Source: Lunularia cruciata (Eukaryota > Streptophyta > Marchantiopsida > Lunulariales > Lunulariaceae). Taken from it: a stretch of DNA of 64,000 nucleotides. A program made the position numbers and the translations under genes. Of this stretch, positions 11,606 to 20,807 are shown piece by piece. The DNA is taken from assembly GCA_948567375.1 (NCBI GenBank), contig OX419762.1:37553034-37617033 (forward strand). The letters are read 5' to 3'. The notes beneath the pieces were generated by a model. That model saw only the letters and a list, made by a program, of their open reading frames with translations, searched no databases and had not been told where the DNA came from. How positions within the stretch are numbered: position 1 is the first letter of the stretch; each line of letters begins with the position of its first letter.

Positions 11606-11972
11606 TGTAACAATATGGAGTTTAGTGATGAAGTCAGTCAGGCTCACGAAGTAGCACATAAGACAAATTAGCCTAGAATATTCCAAAAGTATCTAGAAAG
11701 CTTCTTGGGAAGCTTCCCGGTTAGCTTAGCTTGCACCTTAAGTAAGTAGCTTCTAGAAGGAAGCTTCTAGAAGCTTCCAACTAGCTTAGCTTGCACGCCA
11801 AGTAGGCGGCTTCTAGAAGGAAGCTTCTTGAGAAGCTTCTCAAGGGCCTTGTATGTTACCTATAAATACCAAAGCCAAAGTTCATGCTAGGCATTTGGAG
11901 TTTTCCCTCATTCAAGTGTCCCAATGTGAGTTTCTATTCTCTTATTTCTCTCCTCGGTTTCGGTCTTTTACA
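11606..11972 (+). repeat. Element B 5' LTR
   Basis: TGTAACAATATGG...TTTTACA. U3 has two ~60-bp units starting at 11722 and 11782. TATAAATA lies at 11861-11868. R and U5 follow, with TTCAAGTGTCCCAATGTGAG conserved in all family-1 LTRs. Confidence 0.95.
11760..11777 (+). promoter_or_regulatory. Perfect four-unit heat shock element pattern in B 5' LTR
   Basis: GAAgcTTCtaGAAgcTTC fits four alternating nGAAn units without mismatch. It lies 84 bases upstream of the TATA box (11861). Four or more units is the arrangement bound by trimeric heat-shock factors. Function is inferred; only the pattern is seen. Confidence 0.6.
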
Positions 11973-11985
11973 TTGGTATCAGAGC
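11973..11985 (+). other. Element B primer-binding site (initiator Met tRNA)
   Basis: TTGGTATCAGAGC starts at the first base after the LTR. TGGTATCAGAGC is the complement of the 3' end of plant initiator-Met tRNA, used by most plant Ty3/gypsy elements to prime minus-strand DNA. Confidence 0.95.
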
Positions 11986-11989
11986 AGGA

Positions 11990-12232
11990 ATGGGATGGAT
12001 GGAATTTATGGACCACCAAATCCACTTCCGCCAAACCATTGGGACTTTCATGTCCAGATATTATCAAAGCATCATTTCACACAATTCATCACCTCACGCT
12101 TTGGGCAAGATTTTCTACTTTGATCACCATGTTAGAGGAACCTTTGATACTTCCAATTGTAACTTATGGAGAACGGTGGACGTGTTGTATCTATGTATTA
12201 ATCAACTAGATAAATTGAGGGTAGTGGAATAG
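11990..12232 (+). CDS. Element B leader open frame
   Basis: An 80-codon frame (MGWMEFMDHQIHFRQ... to ...DKLRVVE) starts four bases after the primer site and stops 10 bases before the gag ATG at 12243, in a different phase from gag. It is the counterpart of 8518-8768 in A. Copy D begins identically but hits a stop near codon 45, and H keeps the start with more change. No signal peptide, membrane segment or known domain is seen. Confidence 0.35.
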   Translation: MGWMEFMDHQIHFRQTIGTFMSRYYQSIISHNSSPHALGKIFYFDHHVRGTFDTSNCNLWRTVDVLYLCINQLDKLRVVE

Positions 12233-12242
12233 AGTAGTAGCA

Positions 12243-13250
12243 ATGGCGGCAATACCGGATGTTATCCTTGCAATGCAACAACAAATTGAGCATCTTACTC
12301 AATTGTTCGATGAACGAGACCAGCAACAACAAGAACAAATAGACAGAGCGCCAGTTTGAGATGGAGAAGATCGCATTCGATTTCCAAAACCCAAGGTGTT
12401 TGAAGGCAAGAATCTTCCAAGCATAATGGAGAATTTTGTGTTTGACTGTGAACGTTACTTTGAAGCCACCAATCTTCAAGACGAGCGGAAACAAATTCTC
12501 TTGGCTTCTAGCCAGTTGGATGGCGTGGCAAAACTTTGGTCGCGATTCCGAGTAGAAAGAGCTAAACAACAAATTGTTACACCAATTTTGACATGGGCAG
12601 AATTCAAGGATACAATACTTGGTCAATTTCAGACTATAAATGCCACCCAAGCTGCACAAGATAAATTGGCGGAGTTGAGGCAGATTGGCTCAATGAGAAG
12701 CTACATCACACAATTTCAAAATGTCATCATGCAAATTCTAGATATCCAAGAAGGTGAAGTTCTGGATCAATTTGTGCAAGGATTGAAGTCACAAACCAAA
12801 TTGGAGGTGACCATGCAAGAGCCATAGAACGTAGAAGAAGCCATGCAATTGGCTGAGTGTTTTGATTCCTTAGTTGTGACAACTTGGTCTTGACCTTGAC
12901 CTACACAAAACCTACCAATACCACGAGTGGAAGAACCGGTACCAATGGAGATTGATGCTATCCAACGAAGACCACTTGGCATAGCAGATAGAGAAAGATT
13001 ACAAAAAATTGGAGGTTGCTTTTATTGTCGCCAAGTTGGACATTGCATTGCTGAATGTCCACTTAGGAATGGGCGACCTTGACAAGTTGCCCAGATGGAG
13101 TTTGTGGAACAAAATGATTAGGGAACGAAGAATCCCAGTAGGAGATTTTGAGCTGCCTACTGGGAGCTTGATTAGTTCCAATGGGATTGAAGGCTCAACC
13201 TATGGAATCTTGCTTCACTTGCAAGGTACGATATCTAATTGGGGTTGAAG
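12243..13250 (+). pseudogene. Element B gag, interrupted
   Basis: The ATG at 12243 starts MAAIPDVILAMQQQIEHL, identical in plan to D. A TGA at 12357-12359 interrupts codon 39. The frame then reads open from 12396 to a TAG at 12825-12827 (143 codons: FEGKNLPSIMENFVFDCERY, LASSQLDGVAKLW, retrotransposon gag-type helices). A CCHC zinc knuckle, CFYCRQVGHCIAECP, is intact at about 13015-13059 in the same phase. Further stops follow near 13080 and 13120 before the protease. The capsid and nucleocapsid parts are recognisable; the gene cannot make a full product without readthrough. Confidence 0.85.
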
Positions 13251-13254
13251 GATT

Positions 13255-15189
13255 TTGGTTGATTCTAGAAGTTCAGAGAATTGCATATCTATGCAAGTAG
13301 CAAAGGAATTGGGTATTCCTATCAAGCCAATGATTGGAAATAGTTTGATGATGGCGGATGGTAGAAAAGGTTCTGCATTCGGCACCTCGCATCTTGTTAC
13401 CTTTAAGATTGGGAAGGAGTATTTGGAGTGTATGAGGTTTGTAGTGGCACCTCTACACTATGATATCATTCTGGGTCTACCTTGGCTTGAACGTCATAAG
13501 GTTCAATTTGATTGGACCCGACGTCAAATTCAAGTACAACACCAAGGTAGGAATTTCCGATTAGTTTGTTTGGCACCTCTGAGTAAGACACCTAAGAATA
13601 GTCAGTCCCAAGATGGGAAGTTTGTTGAGAAGGTAGCCATAGAGCAAATCTGGAAGGGAGATGAGTCCCAAGATGGGAAGTTTGCCAAGAAGGCAACCAT
13701 CGAGCAAGCTTGGAAGAGAGATGAGTCCCTAGAAGGGAAGTTTGTTAATGAAGCGGCCATAGAGCAAGCTTTGGAGGAAGATAAGTCTGTATTTGTGGTG
13801 CGGATCAAGCCGATTGCACAAGAACAATCTGAGGAGGGCCAGGTGCCGCATCAAGCAACGGTTGATCGGATAGTTCAGGAGTTTGCAGATGTGTTTCCGG
13901 ATGATCTGCCAAAGGGATTACCCTCTGATCGAGGTATGCCCTTCAAGTTTGAGTTATTGCCAAGGAGTACTCTAGTGAGTAGACCAATCTATTGGCTCTC
14001 ACCAAAGGACTTGGAGGAGTTGCAAACAACACTTACAGAGTTGTTGGAGAAGGATTTCATACAACATAGTACCTCTCCGTGGGGAGTACCGGTACTATTT
14101 GTTCCAAAGAAGGATGGACGACTTCATTTTTGTATTGATTACCGTGGGCTCAATAAGCAAACCGTGAAGAATGCATATCTCTTGCCTCGGATCGATGACC
14201 TGCTTGATCAATTAAGTGGAGCACGCTACTTTTCCAAGCTAGATCTTTGTAGCGGCTATTGGCAAATTCCTATTGAAGGAGAGGATGTGCAAAAGACTGC
14301 CTTTTGCACAAGGTATGGACATTTTTAGTGGAGAGTTCTACCTTTTGGACTCACTAATGCTCCAGCAGTCTTCATGGATCAGTCCGTGGTAGTGTTCTTA
14401 GATGATATCTTAATCTATAGTAGGACAGAGGCAGAACACAAGAATCATGTGCAAGAAGTCCTAAGACGACTACAACAGTGGAAATTTTATTGCAAGAAGT
14501 CAAAGTGTGCTTTTTGGCAGAAGGAGGTTACCTTCTTGGGTCATAAGATCTCATCAGAGGAAATCAAGATGGAAGAAGAGAAGATCAAGGCCATTACTGA
14601 TTGGCCTACCCCAAAGGATGCTACCAAAGTACGAGCATTCAATGGATTGGCCAGTTTTTACCGACGGTTCATCCACTATTATGCTCATGTGGCTGCACCA
14701 TTGACTGACCTCTTGGGAAAGAACTCGAGCTTCCAATGGACCACCAAGCATGAAGAAGCATTCCAGAAGTTAAAGCATATGGTGTCTTCAAGACCCATTC
14801 TTCAACCATATGATCCTCAACTACCTTGTGTGGTTGATTTTGATGCTTCTAACTTTGCAATTGGAGCTGTGTTGCAACAAGAATTTCCAGATGGACTACA
14901 TCCTATTGCCTTTGTGTCTCACTGACTAAATATAGCTGAAAGAAATTACTCTGCTCGAGATCGGGAACAACTTGCAATGGTATATGCCACCAAGGTATAG
15001 AGGCATTATCTCTTGGGGAAACAAGTGATCATGCAAACTGATCACAAGCCATTGTTGTAGACCTTACACCTAGAGCACATGAAGAGTCGACATCATCGAT
15101 GGGAAGAGCAACTCCAATTGTTTGACATCAAACTTGAGTACAAACCAGGTCGGTTCCATGTCATCCCTAATGCTCTATCACGATGACCT
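13255..15189 (+). pseudogene. Element B pol: protease, linker repeats, RT, RNase H
   Basis: An open run of 357 codons (13255-14328) covers protease (VDSRSS, so the catalytic D-S-G is D-S-R; then [10 protein letters not shown] near 13461-13490), the threefold linker (13612-13791) and RT through [15 protein letters not shown] replaces the residue before [12 protein letters not shown] at 14326-14328. A 33-bp in-frame deletion removes the 11 codons between VFMDQ and VVVFLDD; the FLDD catalytic motif itself is at 14395-14406. RNase H follows, with VVDFDASNFAIGAVLQQEF and TDHKPL, plus stops near 14925, 14998 and 15058. The RT fold is well conserved, but the product would be truncated. Confidence 0.9.
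13612..13791 (+). repeat. Element B: three 60-bp tandem units in the PR-RT linker
   Basis: Units 13612-13671, 13672-13731 and 13732-13791 encode [40 protein letters not shown] and [20 protein letters not shown]. The 20-residue period is strict, and the units are charged and probably helical. Copies A, C and D also have three; copy H shows one. Confidence 0.95.
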
Positions 15190-16617
15190 GATTTGAAGTC
15201 TCTTCCTCTCATCACGGCAGCAATTACGACAGTGTCTATTGATCCCAAGATTCAGAACGAGTTTCGGTTAGCTCTACAACAAGATCCCTTCTTCCAAATG
15301 GTACATGGTCGGCTAACAACAGGTGAAAAAGAGTACAACAACTTCTCCTTCAAGGAAGACCTTCTATTCCATGCTTGTCCAATTGTGTGAGAGCTGCCAA
15401 CGTAACAAGGCCAGCAACCAAAAGCCAAGTGGACTCCTTCAACCGCTTGCCGTTCCATCAGCTCGTTGGGAGCATGTGAGCTTGGATCTCATCACATCCT
15501 TGCCAAAGACAAAACAAGGACACACCGCCATCGTGGTGTTTGTGGATAAGCTTAGTAAGCAAATCCACTTGGCACCAACCTGTGATACCATGGATGCTCC
15601 AACCTTAGCGCAAATCTACTTTGACAATGTCTTCAAGCATCATGGAATGCCATGCGTACTCATCTCTGACCGTGATCCTCACTTTACCGGGAAGTTTTGG
15701 CAAGCACTCTTTCAAATACTCGGCACCAAGCTTGCTTTGTCCATGGCCTATCATCCTCAAACTGATGGACAAACCAAACGGGTAAATCATACATTGGAGG
15801 ATATATTGCGTGCCTTTGTCAATGTCCACCATACCAATTGGGATGAATGTCTTGCCGCTGCCGAATTTGCCTACAACAATTCCAAACAAGCAAGCACCGG
15901 ATTCTCTCCTTTCTTTCTCAATTTTGGCCAAGATCCGCTTGTTCCAGATTCTCTTCTTGCTCCCCCTCTATCTCAATTTTGGCCAAGATCCGCTTGTTCC
16001 AGATTCTCTTCTTGCTCCCCCTCTATCTCAAGTTCCTCATATTTCCACATTCTTGACCACTATATTCCAATCTCTCCAACAAGCCAAGTCTCACCTCCTT
16101 GTTGCTCAGAATTGCCAAAAACAATATGCGGACCACCATCATCGAGATCTCACCTTTGAAGTCGGTGATAAAGTCATGCCATCCTCTAGTAACCTCCCTC
16201 TCCCACTTGATACCCAAGTTTATAAACTTGCCCCTAATTGGATAGGACCCTTTGATATCACCCAAATTTTCTCTCTTGTTGCTTATCGTCTTGCCTTGCC
16301 TTGTCACATGCGTATCCATCTTGTCTTTCATGTTTCCAAGTTGAAACCCTTTGTTCATAACCCCTCTTCCTTTTCCTCTCGAGTCCAACCTCCTCCTCTT
16401 CCTATCTCTATCAATGATCACGAGGAGTACAAAGTTGATCGTATCCTTGCGCGTCGCCACATTCAACAAGGCCGTCACCAACATACGGAGTACAAGGTCC
16501 TTTGGAAAGGGTATCCCCTTCATGATGCCACCTGGGAACCTCTTTCTCACCTCCACAATGCACTGACGGCCATCCAGGAATTCGAAGCTTCACTAGCAAC
16601 GAGGACGTCACCAACTA
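15190..16617 (+). pseudogene. Element B integrase and chromodomain, rearranged
   Basis: The frame from 15193 runs into a deletion at about 15373 that removes the HH part of the HHCC zinc domain; CESCQRNKAS survives. The catalytic core follows: LDLITSLPKTKQGHT (first D), LISDRDPHF (second D) and YHPQTDGQTKRV, where the catalytic E of GQTE is K. A 55-bp tandem duplication (15916-16025) then shifts the frame, so the C-terminal part is read in another phase (about 15810-16697). That part has the GPF-type module (LAPNWIGPFDI, HLVFHVSKLKPF) and a full chromodomain (EEYKVDRILARR, YKVLWKGYPLHDATWEP). In chromoviruses this domain directs integration to heterochromatin. Inactive as it stands. Confidence 0.9.
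15916..16025 (+). repeat. 55-bp tandem duplication in element B integrase
   Basis: 15916-15970 and 15971-16025 are near-identical copies of TCTCAATTTTGGCCAAGATC and what follows. Fifty-five is not a multiple of three, so the copy shifts the reading frame. Other family-1 copies have one unit. Confidence 0.95.
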
Positions 16618-16631
16618 GCGGCGGGGGAATA
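16618..16631 (+). other. Element B polypurine tract
   Basis: GCGGCGGGGGAATA ends at the base before the 3' LTR. The same G-rich tract precedes the 3' LTR of D on the other strand. It is the expected primer site for plus-strand DNA. Confidence 0.85.
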
Positions 16632-17057
16632 TGTAACAATATGGAGTTTAGCAATGAAGTCAGTCAGGCTCACGAAGTAGCACATAAGACAAATTAGCCT
16701 AGGATATTCTGAAAGTATCTAGAAAGCTTCTTGGGAAGCTTCCCGGTTAGCTTAGCTTGCACCTTAAGTAAGTAGCTTCTAGAAGGAAGCTTCGAGAAGC
16801 TTCCAACTAGCTTAGCTTGGACGCCAAGTAGGCGGCTTCTAGAAGGAAGCTTCTTGAGAAGCTTCCTAGTTAACTTGGCTTGCACTCTAAGAAAGCGGCT
16901 TGAGGAAGCTTCTTGAGAAGCTTCTCAAGGGCCTTGTATGCTACCTATAAATACCAAAGCCAAAGCTCATGCTAGGCATTCGGAGTTTTCACTCATTCAA
17001 GTGTCCCAATGTGAGTTTCCATTCTCCTATTTCTCTCCTCGGTTTCGGTCTTTTACA
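16632..17057 (+). repeat. Element B 3' LTR
   Basis: TGTAACAATATGG...TTTTACA, 426 bp, with three U3 units starting at 16748, 16808 and 16871. The third unit is absent from the 5' LTR. A perfect four-unit heat-shock pattern, GAAgcTTCgaGAAgcTTC, lies at 16786-16803. Confidence 0.95.
16786..16803 (+). promoter_or_regulatory. Perfect four-unit heat shock element pattern in B 3' LTR
   Basis: GAAgcTTCgaGAAgcTTC matches the alternating nGAAn rule. The two bases between units differ from the 5' LTR (ga for ta), while every GAA/TTC core base is kept. Confidence 0.6.
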
Positions 17058-18632
17058 CATATCATCCTTGATGCCCTATCACGATGACCTGATTTGAAGT
17101 CTCTTCCTCTCATCACGGCAGCAATTATGACAATGTCAATTGACTCCAAGGTCCAAAATGAGTTTTGGTAAGCTCTACAACAAGATCATTTCTTCTAGAT
17201 GGTACATGGTTGTCTTATAACATGCAACAAGGAGTACAACAACACCTTCTCCTTCAAGGAAGGCCTTCTATTCCATGAGGACCAGATCTGTGTTCCAACC
17301 AAAGGTGATATCCAACTTGTGTGCCTTCAAGAAGCCTATGATTTACCAATTGCTGGTCACATAGGTGTGGACAAGACCTTGGGTATCCTCCAATGCCAAT
17401 GGAGGTGGCTTAACATGGCATGAGATGTTTGGGAGTTTGTTTGATTGTGTGAGAGTTGTAAACACAACAAGGTCAGTAACCAAAAACCGAGTAGACTCCT
17501 TCAACCACTCCCCATTCTATCTACTTGTTAGGAACATGTGAGCTTAGATCTCATCACCTCCTTGCCCAAGACAAATCAAGGTCATATAGCAAATGTGGTG
17601 TTTGTGGATAAGCTTAGTAAGCAAATTCATTTGGCACCAATGGTTAATACTATGGATGCTTCAACCTTGGCACAAATCTACTTTGACAATGTAATCAAGC
17701 ATCATGAGATGCCACATATATTCATCTCCAACCGTGATCCTTGCTTCACTGGAAAGTTTTGGCAAGCATTCTTCCAAATACTCAACACCAAGCTTGCTTT
17801 GTCCATGGCACATCATCCTCAAAATAATGGACAAACTGAATGTGCAAATTGTATCTTGGAAGATATGCTTTGTGTCTTCATCAACATTCACCATACCAAT
17901 TGGGATGAATGTCTTGCAGTTGTGGAGTTTGCGTACAATAATTCTAAACAAGCAAGCACTAGATTCTCTCCTTTCTTTCTCAATTTTGGCAAAGACCCAC
18001 TTGTTCCAAATTCCTTTCTTGCTCCTCCTCCATCTCTTGTTCCTCATACTTCCACCTTCTTGACCACCATCTCCAATCCCTCCAACAAACCAAATCTCAT
18101 ATCCTTGTTGCCCAAAATTGGCAGAAATGATACGCAGATCACCATTGTCGTGATCTCAACTTTCAAGTTGGTGATAAGGTCATGCTCTCATCCAATAACC
18201 TCCCTCTCCCACTTGATACTGAATTTTGTAAACTTGCCCTTAATTGGATAAGACTCTTTGATGTCACACAAATTGTCTCTCCTATTGCTTATGTACTTGC
18301 CTTGCCTTGTCATATGTGCATCTATCTTGTCTTTCATGTTCCCAAGTTGAAACCCTTTGTTCCTAACATATCTTCTTTTTCCTCTTGAGTCCAACTTCCC
18401 TCTCATCATGTCCCTATCAATGATCATGAGGAGTATGAAGTTGATCGTATCCTTGCGCATTGCCACATTCAACAAAGTCATCGACAACATATGGAGTACA
18501 AGGTCCTTTGGAAAGGGTATTCCCTTCATGCAAGAGGAGCCTCTTTCTCATCTCCAAAATACATGATTGGCCATCTAGGAGTTCAAAGCTTCATTGGTGA
18601 CAAGGACATCACCAACTAGTGCTAGGAGAATA
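17058..18632 (+). pseudogene. Element A pol C-terminal half: integrase and chromodomain
   Basis: Continues element A after B, starting IPDALS-like sequence at 17063. The zinc region is recognisable at 17199-17470 (AYDLPIAGHIGVDKT, then CESCKHNK). The integrase core lies in the 237-codon frame 17538-18251: SLDLITSLPKTNQGH, FISNRDPCF (second catalytic D changed to N) and HHPQNNGQTECAN (E kept). The C-terminal module (YKLALNWIRLFD) and chromodomain (EEYEVDRILAH, YKVLWKGYSLHARGA, with WEP lost by deletion) follow in shifted frames. Not functional. Confidence 0.85.
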
Positions 18633-19058
18633 TGTAACAATATGGAGTTTAACAATGAAGTTACTAAGACTAACAAAGTAGCAAATAAGACAAATTAGCC
18701 TAGAATATTTTAGAAGTATCTAGGAAGCTTCTTGGGAAGCTTTTGGGCTAGCTAAGCTTGCACCCCAAATAGGTAGCTTCTAGAAGGAAGCTTCTAGAAG
18801 CTTCCAACTAGCTTAGCTTGCATGCCAAGTAAATGGCTTCTAGAAGAAAGTTTCTTGAGAAGCTTCCTAATTAACTTGGCTTGCACTCCAAAAAAGTGGC
18901 TAAGGGAAGCTTCTTGAGAAGTTTCTCAAGAGCCTTGTATGATCTCTATAAATACAAGAGCTGAAGCTCATGCTAGGCATAATGAGTTTTCCCTCATTCA
19001 AGTGTCTCAATGTGACCTTCCATTCTCCTATTTCTTTCCTTGGTCTTGATCTTTTACA
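18633..19058 (+). repeat. Element A 3' LTR
   Basis: TGTAACAATATGG...TTTTACA, 426 bp with three U3 units. A perfect GAAgcTTCtaGAAgcTTC lies at 18787-18804 and TATAAATA near 18947. It pairs with 8132-8500. Confidence 0.9.
18787..18804 (+). promoter_or_regulatory. Perfect four-unit heat shock element pattern in A 3' LTR
   Basis: GAAgcTTCtaGAAgcTTC, the same position in the LTR as in copies B and D. Confidence 0.55.
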
Positions 19059-20126
19059 CTTGTCCAAGACCAAGCAAGGTCACACAACAATTGTTGTGTT
19101 TGTGGATAAGCTTAGTAAAAAAATCCCACTTGGTACCAACCTTTGATATCATGGATGCTCTAACATTAGCGCATCTCTACTTTGACAATATCTTTAAGCA
19201 TCATTAGATATCGTGTGTACTCATCTTTGACCGTGATCCTTGATTCACTAGAAAGTTTTGGCAAGCTCTCTTCCATATACTCAACACCAAGCTTGCTTTG
19301 TCCACGGCCTATCATCCTCAAACTGATGGACAAACTGAACATACAAATTTCACCTTGGAGGATATGCTTCATGCCTTTTTCAACGTTCATCACACCAATT
19401 TGGATGAATGTCTTGTAGCTCCAAAGTTTTCATACAGTAACTCCAAACTAGCAAGCACCAAATTCTTTCATTTCTTTCTCAATTTTAGCCAAGATCCACT
19501 TGTTCTAGATTCATTTCTTTCTCCTCCTCCATCTCCTACTTCAACCTTCTTGACCAGCATATCCAAATCCTTCTAGCAAGCCAAGTCCCATCTCCTTGTT
19601 GTTCAAAATTGTCAAAAACAATATGTGGACCACTATCATTGTGATCTCACCTTTAAGTTGGTCATGCTCTCCTCTAGTAACCTATCCCTCCCACTTGATA
19701 CCCAAGTTTGTAAACTCACCCCTAATTGATAGGACACTTTGATGTCATCCAAATCATCTCTTCTATTGCTTATTGACTTGCTTTGCCTTGTCATATGTGT
19801 ATCTATCTTGTCTTTCATGTTTCCAAGTTAAAACTCCTTTTTCCTAATCCATTTTATTTTTCCTCTCTTGTCCGACCTCCTCCTCCTCCTCCCATCACTA
19901 TCCATGATCATGAGGAGTACAAAGTTGATTGTATACTTTCACGTCACCACATCCAATGCGGCCGTTGATAACATAACATACAGAGTAAAAGGTCCTTTGA
20001 AAGGCCTATTTCCTTCATGATGCCACTTGGGAGCCTTTTTCTCATATCCAAAATGGACAAACGTCCATCTAGGAGTTTGAAGCTTCAATGGTGAGGAGTA
20101 AGTCATCAACTAGCAATGGGAGAATA
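19059..20126 (+). pseudogene. Fragment Z: family-1 integrase core to chromodomain
   Basis: Begins abruptly after A's LTR inside the integrase core (SKTKQGHTTIVVFVDKLSK) and runs through YHPQTDGQTEHTN (19304-19345), the C-terminal module (LVFHVSKLK) and a decayed chromodomain (EEYKVDCILSRHHIQ at 19913-19957), then a G-rich tract before the LTR. Everything upstream of the core is missing. Dense stops and frameshifts mark it as old. Element A either inserted here or was joined here by recombination. Confidence 0.85.
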
Positions 20127-20539
20127 TGTAACAATATGAAGTTTAGCAACAAAGTTAGTCAAGGCTAACAAAGTATAGAATAAGCCAAGTTAGCATAGAA
20201 TATTCTAGAACTATCTAAGAAGCTTCTTGGGAAACTTCTCACTAGCTTAGCTTCAACCCAAGTAGGTAGCTTTTAGAAGGAAGCTTTTAGAAGCTTCCAA
20301 CCAGCTTAGCTTGCATGCCAAATAGGTGATTTCAAGAAGGAAGCTTATTGAGAAGCTTCGCAGTTAACTTAGCTTGCACTCCAAGAAAGTGGTTCAAGGA
20401 AGTTTCTTAAGAGCCTTGTATGCTCCATATAAATATGAGAGCCAAAGTTCATGCTAGGCATTTGGACTTTTCCCACATTCAAGTGTCCCAATATGATCTT
20501 CCATTCTCCTATTTCTCTTCTTGGTTTTGGTCTTTTACA
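20127..20539 (+). repeat. Fragment Z 3' LTR (family 1)
   Basis: TGTAACAATATGA...TTTTACA, 413 bp. The heat-shock pattern at 20280-20297 has one changed core base (GAAgcTTTtaGAAgcTTC). It abuts the minus-strand LTR fragment Y. Confidence 0.9.
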
Positions 20540-20753
20540 GTTGAGAAGTGTCTCAAGAAGCTTCCTTTTAGAAGCTGTCTACTTGGCTTGCTAAGCTAAG
20601 CTAGTTGGAAGCTTCTAGAAGTTACTTACTTGGTGTGCAAGCCAAGTTAGCTGGGAAGCTTCCTAGATACTTTTTGATATTCTAAGCTAATTTGGCCTAT
20701 TTGCTACTTCATTAGTCCTAATTAACTTCATTGCTAAACTTCATATTGCTACA
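20540..20753 (-). repeat. Fragment Y: partial family-1 LTR, reverse orientation
   Basis: Reverse complement of the first ~214 bases of a family-1 LTR (its outer end TGTAGCAATATG is at 20742-20753). The rest is missing on the left, where Z begins. Head-to-head LTRs of opposite strand indicate insertion of Z into an older LTR, followed by loss of the far side. Confidence 0.8.
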
Positions 20754-20807
20754 AATATAGAAGCTTGGTTCATTTCCATTAAGCAATATCTTCAATTACT
20801 TGAAATA

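Larger units (their letters stand above)
11606..17057 (+). mobile_element. Element B: family-1 chromovirus inserted in element A
   Basis: LTRs at 11606-11972 and 16632-17057, an exact primer site, a purine-rich tract before the 3' LTR, and a perfect CATAT target duplication (11601-11605, 17058-17062) define the element. By eye the LTRs differ by about seven substitutions over the first 200 bp, plus one ~59-bp unit missing from the 5' copy, so the insertion is relatively young. The order is leader ORF, gag, PR, RT, RH, IN, chromodomain. It is broken by point stops, a 33-bp deletion beside the RT active site, a deletion of the integrase zinc-binding region and a 55-bp tandem duplication. Confidence 0.95.
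8132..19058 (+). mobile_element. Element A: family-1 Ty3/gypsy chromovirus, disrupted by element B
   Basis: Two LTRs (8132-8500 and 18633-19058) flank gag-PR-RT-RH, interrupted at 11605 and resuming at 17058 with IN and chromodomain. The interrupting DNA is element B, bounded by the duplicated CATAT at 11601-11605 and 17058-17062. Flanks of A are CTTAT (8127-8131) and CTTGT (19059-19063), a target duplication with one mismatch. The DNA on the right is family-1 integrase (fragment Z), while the DNA on the left is not, so the left flank has probably been rearranged. Many stops and frameshifts are present. A is older than B by nesting. Confidence 0.9.

Noticed and set aside
15605-15931. 108-codon minus-strand frame (and 17661-18047, 43197-43676 plus strand)
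   Set aside because: Antisense shadows of the integrase core of elements B, A and D.
16023-16556. 177-codon minus-strand frame
   Set aside because: It is antisense to the integrase C-terminus and chromodomain of element B. Matching antisense shadows occur in Z, A and D at the same place, explained by codon bias of the sense frame.
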